From Tridacna crocea (lineage: Eukaryota; Mollusca; Bivalvia; Cardiida; Cardiidae): a stretch of DNA of 64,000 nucleotides. The notes under the pieces were generated by a model that was not told the DNA's origin, did not search any database, and saw only the letters and a list, made by a program, of their open reading frames with translations. A program made the position numbers and the translations under genes. Of this stretch, positions 43,756 through 54,213 are shown piece by piece. How positions within the stretch are numbered: the first letter of the stretch is position 1; each line of letters opens with the position of its first letter. Location of the stretch: the NCBI GenBank assembly GCA_943736015.1, contig OX031063.1:31926172-31990171 (forward strand), given 5' to 3'.

Positions 43756-45539
43756 CTACTTAAATTAAAAAAAAGATTTCCTTTCTTTACTGTCAATGAA
43801 TACAATATATACTAATCACATACACCAACTATTTTGATTTCAAGTTCTAAGAATGTAGTAGTCTTTCCTGAATATATTAAAAAACAAAATGTTCATTAGT
43901 CAAAGGAATACATCAACTAAATACTTCATGAGTCCATTATTGAATACCTTTTCCCCGATTTTTCCGCCTGATCCATGTTAATACATAAAAGGCTTGCTGA
44001 TTTTCGCAATATCATGAGATGCTCTAAATTGTGCAAGCCACCATGCCTTTAGTATTTACACCTAATTGAACATTATGAATGAAATTAAAAGATTTCCATA
44101 GAATGCCTCTTGTGGAGAAACAGAAGTTTTCTCCACTCATTCGACATGTTTTCAAGTTTGTAGAACAGCTTTCCTGCCTAAGTGGGAAGGAATTTGTTAG
44201 TTATCTCTTTCCGACCACTGATATCTCTTTTGTAATTGTGTATTCAGCACAGTAATAGCAAAACAGATTTTTTTTTTTAAATTGTATAATGAGAAATACA
44301 ATAGTATGGGAGAAATTACTAACATATGTACATATCCAATTACGAAAAAGCACAGTGTTTCGGCGTAATTCTGTAGGTTAGCTTCTGTATCCAAATTAGA
44401 AGCCAAAATGTTTTGTTTCCATAATGTTGGAAACTTGGAATGAGGAGAAATTTGCCTATACAAATCTTTAGACACACATACATACCCACATATACATTTA
44501 CACCTAGTATTTACACCTAAATGAAAGCAACATTATGAATGAAATTAAAAGATTTCCATAGAATGCCTCTTGTGGAGAAACATGTTTTCAAGTTTTGTAG
44601 AACAGCTCTCCCGAGTGGGAAGGAATTTGTGAGTTATCTTTTTTGTAATTGTGTATTCAGCACAGTAATAGCAAAACAGATTTTTTTTTTCAATTTTATA
44701 ATGAGAAATACAATAGTTTGGGAGAAATTATTAACATGAAATGAGAAGAAATTTGCCTTCACAAATCTTTAGACACATACATATACCCACATATACATTA
44801 TATGAAAAAGTAAAGGGTGGATGAAATAAACTGTCCATTGTCTTTGCCAGTGGCAGTCTTTGCTGATTTTCAATTTCTTAGCCGTCTCTCCACACCTTCA
44901 TGAGTAGTGCATCTTTCAAGTATAACGCAAGTCTGTTCACACACAGTCCTACATTGTTCATCAAAACTAGTTATTGTTCATCAAATCTGTAGGTAGAAAG
45001 AAAAAGAATCTCCTCCCCCCAACCCCCACAACTGTCCCCCTCTCCCAAGTGTCACCTTCCACACACCAATGCAAATAAAGGGAAAACATCTATAGCCTTA
45101 CCACTTGAGCATAGAGGACATGTAATCAGACTTTACTGGGTTTCTGTATGGGGAGGTTGCATAATAATCTGGACGGACTTCATGAATTGGTGCATATCCA
45201 TGCGGTAGACTTGGAGCACAACTTAAGTCTACATTGTTGGAAACAGCATAAGGCTATATATCACTTTCTTAAATTATAAACCCTTGAAACAAGCAATTTT
45301 ACAGACCAGGCTCTGTTGTCAACCAGTGAGTCAACAGAGTATAAACTTCACCACCTTTGGCAAGCAATTACACTGTATATGTGTTCTAGCATTTTTTTTA
45401 TTTATCTCTAAGAATCTGTTCACTTAATCATCAAGACTGCAGTCATTTTCAGACAGAGAAACACAAGATTTATAATTATGATGTGTGGGTCCTGACAATA
45501 TGAATTTGAATCACACACATTGTGGACTAAATGCAGTAT

Positions 45540-45670
45540 TCAACTGATATTTCGTCTCTCAGCATCTGTTGACTTATCCATAGTGACTGCAGTTATTTTC
45601 GGAGGAACGCATTTGAAGACACAAGAAAGTATGGAACACCCAATGCCAGCAGGATGGTAGATGAACCCCA
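45540..45670 (-). CDS. Exon-like segment following the YLIMG exon, intact frame
   Basis: The acceptor GGTCAGTTGTTTTTAG precedes GFIYHPAGIGCSILSCVFKC and VPPKITAVTMDKSTDAERRN. With one base carried from 45817 the frame is open to a TGA at the end. The five other copies have one extra base (CAGCAAGG or CAGCATGG against CAGCAGG on the plus strand) and switch frame after IYHP. This is therefore either the ancestral intact copy or one with a chance restoring deletion. No family was recognised for this part. Confidence 0.35.
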
Positions 45671-45816
45671 CTAAAAACAACTGACCAGGAAGAGGTTTTG
45701 AAGAGTCCACTCCATACTTCTTGTGTAAACAATGCCAATGCAAAAGAAGATTATTTTAAAATTGAAAGCTTGTCTGCGAATCTGACTCTTCATGTGAATA
45801 ATTTTTTTCAACTTAC

Positions 45817-45979
45817 AAGTGTAAACATCTCCCTTTAGGAGCTTGCATGATGGAGAAAAACAATAAAACTTATTTGAAACATCTTCACCCATTATCAGGT
45901 AATCATTACCCTCTGACCTCTTCTTTGGTAGTCTGTGTCGCCAGTGATCTGTTTTTCCTCTTCCCCGGAAGGTCATCAC
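45817..45979 (-). CDS. Exon-like segment with NTR-like YLIMG motif
   Basis: On the minus strand the acceptor TTAAGTAG opens VMTFRGRGKTDHWRHRLPKK, then RSEGNDYLIMGEDVSNKFY and CFSPSCKLLKGDVYT, with a consensus donor GTAAGTTG at 45816. A basic stretch followed by YLIMG and a charged residue is typical of the middle of netrin-like (NTR/C345C) domains, as in netrins and secreted Frizzled-related proteins. Only this fragment is visible and the usual cysteines are not confirmed, so the assignment is tentative. Chimeric relatives occur at 48163 and 49150. Confidence 0.35.
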
Positions 45980-48162
45980 CTACTTAAAACAAAATTGCCT
46001 TTCTTTAAAGTCAATGAATACAATATATACTAATCACATACACCAGCTATTTTGATGTCAAGTTCTAAGAATGTAGTAGTCTTTCCTTAATATATTAAAA
46101 ACAAAATGTTTATTAGTCAAAGGAATACATCAACTATATAGATATACTTCATTTGTCCACTTTTGAATAGTTTATCCCAAATTTTTTCCGCCTGATCCAT
46201 GTGAATACATAAATGGCTAATTGATTTTCTCAATATCATGACATGCTCTAAGTTGTTCAAACAACCATGCCTTTAATATTTACACCCAAATGAAAGCAAC
46301 ATTAAGAATGAAACTGAAAGATTTCCATAAAAGGCCTCGTGTGGAGAAACAGAAGTTTCTTCCTCCTTTGACATGTTTTCAAGTTTTGTAGAACAGCTTT
46401 TCTGTCTATTAGTGGGTAGGAATTTGTGAGTTATCTCTATTTCCAACCACTGATATCTTTCTTGTAATTGTGTATTCAGCACAGTAATAGCAAAATAGAT
46501 TAATTTTTTTATTGCATAATGAGAAATACAATAGTATGGGAGAAATTATTAACATGTGTACCTAACCAAATAAGAAAAAGCACAGTGTTTGGGCGTCAAT
46601 CTCTAGGCTAGCTTCTGTAACCAAATTAGAAGGCAAAATTGTTTGTTTCCATAGTATTGGAAACTTGAATTGAGAAGAAATTTGCCTATATACAAATCTT
46701 TAGACACACATATATACCCACATACAAATCATATATGGAAAAGTAAAGGGTAGATGAAATAAACTGTTTATTACCATCGCCAGTGGCAGTCTTTGCTGAT
46801 TTTCAATTTCTGAGCTGTGTCTCCACACCTTCATAAGTAGTGCATCTTTCATAGCAAAACAGATGAAATGATTTTTAAATTGTATGATAAATACAATAGT
46901 TTGGCAGTCTCTTCACACACAATCCTACCTTGTTCATCAAATCCGTAGTTATTGTATATCAATTCTGTAGGTAGAAAGAAAAAGAATCCTCCCCACTTCC
47001 CCAAGTGTCCCCTTCCACACTCAAATGCAAATAAAGGGAAACTATTTACAGTTTTGCCATTTGAGCATAGACGACAACTCGTCAGACTTTACTGGGTTTC
47101 TGTATGAGGAGGTTGCATAACAATCCTGACTTCATGCATGGGTGCATATCCATGCGGTAGACATTGTTGGAAACTTAAAAAAGAAAGTGTAAGGCCCTAT
47201 ATCCCTTTCTTTACTGATAAACTCTTGAAATGAGCAGTTTTACAGACCAGGCTCTGTGGTCAACCATTGAGTTAACAAATTACCAACTTAACCACCTTTG
47301 GTAAGCAAATATGTGTGTTCTAGATGCAACATATAGCCATACTAAGTTTTTTGCATTGATTTCATCCATACTTTTCAGAAAAGAATGTGCTTCAAAAGCA
47401 TTGGATATGTTGAGCTTGGCAACATGAATTTTACATACACATATGGACTTAACAGACTTTTCCAAACCCTTCTTTGTATGTCTTACGCAACTGTTCCTGA
47501 AACTAAAGAGACTGTAACCATTTTAGAATTGAAAAACTGAGGACGTTAAGGATGTGTGGGTCTTGGCTATAATGAATTTGACATGCAAAAAGTATAGACT
47601 TAACACATTTTTCAGCCGATTCCTTAATCTCTCAGCACCTGTTGACTTAAAAATAAACACTTCAGTCATTTTCCAACCAAGAAATGAGGATTTTGACAAC
47701 AAGATTTTCATATACACACCTTGAAGACTTAACACAGTTTTTAACCAAACTCTTATTCGTCTCAATATCTGTTCACTTAATCATCAAGACTGCAGTCATT
47801 TTCAGACCGAGAAACTCAAGAGTAATATGATCAGTGGGCTCTGACAATATGAATTTGAATCACACACGTTGTGGACTAAATACAGTATTCAACTGATATT
47901 TCATCTCTCAGCATCTGTTGACTTATCCGTAGTGACTGCAGTTATTTCCGGAGGAAAGCATTTGAAGACACAAGAAAGTATGGAACACCCAAAGCCAGCA
48001 AGGATGGTAGATGAACCCCACTAAAAACAACTGACCAGGAAGAAGTTTTGTAGAGTCCACTCCATACTTCTTGCGTGAACAATGCCATTGCAAAAGAAGG
48101 TTATTTAAAAAATTGAAAGCTTGTCTGAAAATCTGTTTCTTCATGTAACTAATTTCTTTAAC

Positions 48163-48393
48163 TTACAAGTGTAAATATCTCCCTACAGGAGCATGCATGA
48201 TGGAGAAAAATATATAAAAATTATTTGAAACGGCTTTACCCATTATCAGGTAACCATTACCCTCTGGCCTCTTCTTTGGTAGTCGGTGTCTGTGTTCACA
48301 CACAACCATACTTTGTTCATCAAATCTGTAGTTATTGCTCATGAAATCTGAAGGTAGAAAGAAAAAGAATCTCCCCCTCCCCCACAACCCCAT
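48163..48393 (-). pseudogene. Chimeric exon-like segment (cysteine type fused to YLIMG type), copy 1
   Basis: One open frame reads SNNYRFDEQSMVVCEH and passes directly into RHRLPKKRPEGNGYLIMG. The first half belongs to the segment type at 38624 and the second to that at 45817, which are normally separate. A deletion or unequal exchange has joined them inside the exons. Confidence 0.5.
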
Positions 48394-49149
48394 GTGTCCC
48401 CTTCAACACATAAATGTAAATAAAGGGAAAAAATGTACAGTCTTGCCATTTGAACATAGAAGACATCTCATCAGACTTTACTGGGTTTCTGTATGGGCGG
48501 CTGTATCAACATAAGTCTACATTGTTGGTAACTTAAAAGAAAGAGTGTAATGCCATATATCCCTTTCTTTACTGATAAACCCTTGAAATGAGCAATTTTA
48601 CAGACCAGGCTCTGTGGTCAACCAGTGAGTCAACAAAGTACAAACGTCACCACCTTTGCCAAGCAGTTACACTGTATGTGTGTTCTAGCAAATTTTTATT
48701 CATCTCTCAGTATCTGTTTACGTAATCATCAAGACTGCAGTTATTTTCAGACTGAGAAACTAAAAGAGTAATATGATGTGTGGGTCCTGACTGTATGAAT
48801 TTGAAAAAACTCACATTGTGGACTAAATGCAGTATTCAACTGATATTTCATCTCTCAGCGTCTGTTGACTTATCCATAGTGACTGCAGTTATTTCCGGAG
48901 GAAAGCATTTGAAGACACAAGAAAGTATGGAACACCCAAAGCCAGCAAGGATGGTAGATGAACCCCACTAAAAACAACTGACCAGGAAGAAGTTTTGTAG
49001 AGTCCACTCCATACTTCTTGCGTGAACAATGCCATTGCAAAAGAAGGTTATTTAAAAAATTGAAAGCTTGTCTGCTAATCTGATTCTTCATGTAACTAAT
49101 TTCTTTAACTTACAAGTGTAAATATCTCCCTACAGGAGCATGCATGATG

Positions 49150-49350
49150 GAGAAAAATATATAAAAATTATTTGAAACGGCTTTACCCGTTATCAGGTAA
49201 CCATTACCCTCTGGCCTCTTCTTTGGTAGTCGGTGTCTTGTGTTCACACACAATTATACTTTGTTCATCAAATCTGTAGTTATTACTCATGAAATCTGTA
49301 GGTAGAAAGAAAAAGAATCTTCCCCCTCCCCCACACCCCCATGTGTCCCC
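49150..49350 (-). pseudogene. Chimeric exon-like segment, copy 2
   Basis: It has the same junction as at 48163 (SNNYRFDEQSIIVCEH followed by KTPTTKEEARG in this copy's frame, one base longer at the junction). It arose by duplication of the chimeric unit, with a ~0.95-kb period. Confidence 0.5.
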
Positions 49351-50153
49351 TTCTACACATAAATGTAAATAAAGGGAAAAAATGTACAGTCTTGCCATTT
49401 GAACATAGAAGACATCTCATCAGACTTTACTGGGTTTCTGTATGGGGCGGCTGCATAACAATCCGGACTGACTTCATGAATTGGTGCATATCCATGCAGT
49501 AGACTTGTAGCACAACATAAGTCTACATTGCTGGAAACTTAAAAGAAAGAGTGTAATGCCATATATCCCTTTCTTTACTGATAAACCCTTGAAATGTGCA
49601 ATTTTACAGAACAGGCTCTGTGGTCAACCAGTGAGTCAACAAAGTACAAACGTCACCACCTTTGCCAAGCAATTACACTGTATGTGTGTTCTAGCCAATT
49701 TTTATTCATCTTTCAGTATCTGTTTACTTAATCATCAAGACTGCAGTTATTTTCAGACTGAGAAACTAAAAGAGTAATATGATGTTTGGGTCCTGACAAT
49801 ATGAATTTGAAAAACACACATTATGGACTAAATGCAGTATTCAACTGAAATTTTATCACTCAGCATCTGTTGACTTATCCATAGTGACTGCAGTTATTTC
49901 CGGAGGAAAGCATTTGAAGACACAAGAAAGTATGGAACACCCAAAGCCAGCAAGGATGGTAGATGAACCCCACTAAAAACAACTGACCAGGAAGAAGTTT
50001 TGTAGAGTCCACTCCATACTTCTTGTGTGAACAATGCCATTGCAAAAGAAGGCTATTTTAAAAATTGAAAGCTTGTCTGAAAATCTGATTTTTCATTTAA
50101 CTAATTTCTTTAACTTACAAGTGTAAACATCTCCCTACAGGAGCATGCATCGA

Positions 50154-50187
50154 TGCGCCATAAAACAACATTCATTCATTCATTAGG
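50154..50187 (+). mobile_element. Short retroposon 3'-end fragment with target duplication
   Basis: CGATGCGCCATAAAACAAC followed by (ATTC)n lies between two copies of AGGAGCATGCAT. Sister units lack it. It is a severely 5'-truncated copy of an (ATTC)n-tailed SINE or LINE, possibly the family at 12089. Confidence 0.85.
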
Positions 50188-50258
50188 AGCATGCATGATG
50201 GAGAAGAACATATAAAAATCATTTGAAACATCTTCACCCATTATCAGGTAACCATTAC

Positions 50259-50325
50259 CCTCTGGCCTCTTTGGTAGTCTGTGTCACCAGTGGTCTGTTT
50301 GTCCTTTTCTTCCGAAGGTCATCAC
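50259..50325 (-). pseudogene. Basic exon-like segment, disabled copy
   Basis: The frame VMTFGRKGQTDHW ends in a TGA (CACTGGTGACAC), and three bases of the KKR run are missing. It is otherwise like 43686. Confidence 0.35.
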
Positions 50326-51458
50326 CTACTTAAAACAAGATTTCCTTTCTATACTGTCAATTTACGGTCAATGAATACAATATATACTAATCACAGAGAC
50401 CAACTATTTTGATGTCTAGTTCTGGGAATGTAGTAGATTTCCCCTAATATATTCAAAAACAAAAATGTTCATTAGTCAAAGGAATACATCAATTATGTAA
50501 TTCATGTGTCCATTATTAAATACTTTCCCCCCAATTTTTCCGCCTGATCCATGTTAATACATAAATGGCTTATTGATTTTCACAATATCATGACATGCTC
50601 TACATTGTCCAAACAACCATGCCTTAAATATTTACACCCAAATGAAAACAACATTAAGAATAAAATTAAAAGACCTCAGTAGAAGGCCTCTTGTGGAGAA
50701 ACAGAAGTTTCCTCCTCCTTGACCCCTTGTGTATTATACACATTTATACAAGTATATCATCTGCCAAAGGCCAGGGCCAAGTTTCATGAAACAAGTTGGC
50801 TTCTTTTTTTCCAGAAGAGGTCTGCATCAGTGTTTTCAAATAGTTTATCAGCTTTTAATTTCAATGCATTTTGGTACATGTAAACAAACAAGTAAAAAAG
50901 CCACCTCGTAGAAACCTCATATTTATGCTTTACATGACGGTCATTTTGAGAGGTCATTTGAATAGCAATTTGATTTAACAAATATTTTTCTGATATTCGT
51001 CATATAAAAATAAACCATGCCTATATCCTGTTTCGGTTTTTTGATTTCGGTTTATTTACAAAACAAAGACGAAACAGACTGTTTATCAGTACAATTTTGC
51101 AAGAAAATAGATTTAAACAGCAAATTATGTGGCAGTCTGCCTTTTAAACTCACCACTGTTGGAGAGATTTGATAACTTAGGCTTCTGACTGCACACATTT
51201 TTTTTCTAGGATTTGGCTCAGTGACCTTTTTGATCATAAAAAAAAATTCAAAATACCTTTCTGACCTAGATCTTGAGTATCGGGCTGAAAATGTGGCCTC
51301 TAGAGTGCACAGAAGCTTTTTTCAGTTCTAGGCCAGGACCCTGAAATGTTTTGCTTATGGACAATCTTGCGAAAAGTTCAGTGCTTCCATTCAGGCTAAG
51401 GGCCTCCAGGTTACTAGACCTACTGTACACTTTCTTGCTGATCCATGCTGGAACCAAT

Positions 51459-51687
51459 TTAACCCTTTCCCAAACGATAAATTTTGGACCCTTCCAAACC
51501 GAAAGAGTTTGCAGACGACAATTTTACATTTGGAGAAAATGGCAGAAAGTTCTCAAAAAGGGAAGAAAACGCCATGGGAAAAGGAGAAATTGCTCGTTAC
51601 GAGCAATTTCTCCTTTTCCCACAGTGTTTTCAAAAGACTTTTACTGCAGACACGTAAAAACCAGGGCTTGTTTGGGAAAAGGGTTAA
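51459..51687 (-). repeat. TTAA-hairpin MITE with variant perfect hairpin
   Basis: It begins TTAACCCTTTCCCAAACGAT and ends TTTGGGAAAAGGGTTAA. The arms GGGAAAAGGAGAAATTGCTC match perfectly around CGTTACG, differing from the main family at two sites in both arms. Confidence 0.92.
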
Positions 51688-51689
51688 TT

Positions 51690-52400
51690 ATTTAGCAACT
51701 ATACTTCAATATTAATGAGGCGTATGAGGATAAACAAAAATGACTAAATAGTAAAGTACGTAATAATGATATCTGCCAAAGAAGATATGTGGTTTATTGT
51801 TTATGTTAGTAAAAAAGAACAGGTGAAAAATAATTCTGCTGAACTTACTTGCCCACAACTTCCTAGTGCTACCAGTTTAAGATCCTGTTCTAATGGCTAT
51901 TCAGAATACCAAGTTATCACAGCTCAGCTGATCACCATAAGTGTGTGTGTTTTCCATGAATTGTGGTCATAGTCTAATCAAATTGCATAACAACGACTAA
52001 TCAAGACCCAAAACCTATAGAAACATTTCACACACAATACTCACAATGAAAACACTGATACACTTCACCCTATATCCAAATAAAATATTGAGACTATCCA
52101 ACTTTTTAAAACATAACTGCAATGAAAAAAACGCAAACATTGACTGATTGATGCTTTACGCCACTTTCTGCATTATTTCAGTCATCTCACAGACACACCT
52201 TTTTCATTCAGTTTTCCCTTTGTCGATCTAAAATGGTTTGACTATTTACAACCTTGTAAACATAACTATATTCAGATACCACAAAGACAGATAGGTTGAT
52301 TCAATGATTGATTGATGGTGTTTTATGCTGCCTTCAACATAATTTCAGTCACATCACAAGAACTGGTTCTTGATTCCATCAGGACTGGGCTAATTTTTGT
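51690..52400. other. No gene recognised
   Basis: Short ORFs only. Two related segments contain GATTGATTGATGGTGTTTTATGC / GACTGATTGATGCTTTACGC-like words (52140 and 52305), followed by TTCAGTCA. These are probably fragments of a dispersed repeat. Confidence 0.4.
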
Positions 52401-52404
52401 GCTC

Positions 52405-52630
52405 ATTATCCCTTTACCACATATTGTGGACTTGTAACACCTCTGGAAGAGAAGCCTCTTAAAAACATTTTGGGAAAAGGAAAAATTGCTGGTTAGCAGC
52501 AATTTCTCCTTTTCCCAAATGTTTTCTGCCCTAACAAAGAGAAATTGCACCATTTGAGCCATAGTGGGATTGTCGTCTGCAAGAGCTTTCAGTTTGGACA
52601 AGGCTACAATTTTGTCACCTGGTAAAGAGA
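52405..52630 (+). repeat. TTAA-hairpin MITE with intermediate hairpin
   Basis: CCCTTTACCACATATTGTGG and CACCTGGTAAAGAGAAA mark the ends. The hairpin arms contain AAATTGCTGG, carrying one of the two changes seen at 51459. Confidence 0.82.
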
Positions 52631-53152
52631 AATGTCTGTGTCAAAAATATCCCCAAGAAAAACTAAGCAATTTTTGTGAGCATATTTTAAATGTAATTTC
52701 ATGAAAAAGATATATTCCTATTTTGGACTGTGTAGATGCAAGATCAGACTGTACATACTGCAGGTTTGTCTTGAATATTTGAACAACTGACCAGGAAGTA
52801 CTGGCAAAGATGAGACTACAAGGATGTGTGGACTCATCTTTGTCAATAATTTCCAGCAAATATTGTCACTACCTTGTAATTGTACTTGTGAAAAAATATA
52901 ACGATAAGCCATCTATCTGAATGATCCTTTATGATTAATTTTGGCAAACTCATGGAACTTCAGGTGTTTTGCCCCTATATGGTGAAGATCTGAGGTCCTT
53001 GTGTATGTACCAACCCCTGTTATTGACAGAATTGTTGTGATGCTGGGCAGTGCTACTGTCTACTTGCACTGTCAAACAGCAATCCTTAATTTGTCTGCAG
53101 GTTAACGAACATTTCTACAATCTAATTTTGCATGTCTCTTGATATAGATTAG

Positions 53153-53279
53153 TGCAGTTCAAGTAACAGGAGCCGTGCGGGAAGGTGGGAATTTGACGGG
53201 TCCTACAGCAGTGCCATACTCTGTTTATGAGAAAAGGATTATATATCCAGAAACACTGTGGAATAGTACACTTTGTTAA
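53153..53279 (+). CDS. Candidate exon (unrecognised protein)
   Basis: After an AG (CTTGATATAGATTAG) the frame reads AVQVTGAVREGGNLTGPTAV and PYSVYEKRIIYPETLWNSTL, then C and a TAA at 53277. The composition looks like protein and contains two N-glycosylation sequons (NLT, NST). The acceptor is mediocre and no good donor was seen, so it would be a terminal exon or a decayed fragment. No family was recognised. Confidence 0.3.
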
Positions 53280-53336
53280 AGTGTATCCAGCCCCAAGCAG
53301 CTAAATGAAAGTCAACACACACCACTCACATAAAAC

Positions 53337-53391
53337 GTAGATCAGGAACAGACTGCAAAGAATGTGCTGTCTGATCTTGGATCCACACTGT
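53337..53391. repeat. GTAGATCAGGAACAG palindrome
   Basis: GTAGATCAGGAACAGACTG faces CTGTCTGATCTTGGATCC. It is a member of the small palindrome family. Confidence 0.5.
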
Positions 53392-53496
53392 CCAATTACG
53401 AATGTTTTATTTCCCAAAAATTTTACCTTAAAAACAAAATTATAGGCTGTACTGTATACTTGAAACTGTCATTTCATTAGGCTAAAAGAGAACACT

Positions 53497-53647
53497 CAAC
53501 TCTTTACCAAATGACAGAACTTTGGACTAGTCCAAATTGAAAGCATTTACAGACAACAAAACAAAAGTGACTCAAGAATTGAAATTTGATTTTGGAATGA
53601 TAGAAAATGTTGTGGGAAAAGGAGAAAATGTTGGTTACCAGCATTTC
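53497..53647 (-). repeat. TTAA-hairpin MITE, truncated at the hairpin
   Basis: CTCTTTACCAAATGACAGAA to GTTGGTTACCAGCATTTC. The element stops just past the palindrome centre, where a GTCTGTTCGTCCG-type repeat begins. Confidence 0.82.
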
Positions 53648-54190
53648 GTGTGTCTATCCTTGTATCCCTCCGCCTGTCTGTTCGTCCGCCATCTGTTACT
53701 CTTTTTCTTGTTTATGCGATAAAGCCTGCATATTTTTATCAGATTTCCATGAAACTTGCACAGTTTGTTAAAATAATCAATAGGTTCAATTGTATTGATT
53801 TTGAGAAACATCCAAATATCAGCATGGGAAAAGTAGACATTTCAAGTTGAAAGTTTTCATTTATTGTTTATGCGATAAAGTCTGCATTTGTGGTCAAATT
53901 TCCATGAAACTTGCACTGTTTGTTTATCTCATCAATAGCTTAAACCCTATTGATGTTGAGAAAAATCCAACAAACAGTATGCAAAAACTAGCCATTTAAC
54001 TTTAAAAATTTTCATTTCTTGTTTATGTGATAGTCTGCATTTGTGGTCAGATTTAATGAGACTTGCACAGTTTATCTCATCATAGCTTCAACCCTATTGA
54101 TGTTGAAAAAAAATCCAACAAACAGTATGGGAAGAGTAGCCATTTCAAGTTTAAAATTTTGATTTTTTGTTTATGTGATAGTCGGCATTT
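53648..54190 (+). repeat. Tandem repeat, ~155-bp units
   Basis: TTTCTTGTTTATGCGATA-like starts at 53707, 53863, 54017 and 54163 give periods of 156, 154 and 146. Each contains TTTCCATGAAACTTGCACAG. It is preceded by a GTCTGTTCGTCCGCC block. Confidence 0.8.
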
Positions 54191-54213
54191 CCTGTTTTAA
54201 TCTTTGTGTTTTT

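Larger units (their letters stand above)
33600..50400 (-). repeat. Shorter segmental module, six copies
   Basis: The word GCATTTGAAGACACAAGAAA marks copies at 34351, 43381, 45609, 47958, 48905 and 49911. Each copy continues into GAACCCCACTAAAAACAACT and CAGGAGCATGCATGATGGAG. Spacing is irregular (9.0, 2.2, 2.3, 0.95 and 1.0 kb) because of internal deletions and the interposed ~3.8-kb duplication. Confidence 0.9.

Noticed and set aside
53648-54190. Second pearl-like element
   Set aside because: The ~155-bp units are tandem, but no arms or terminal hairpins were found, so only a tandem repeat is claimed.
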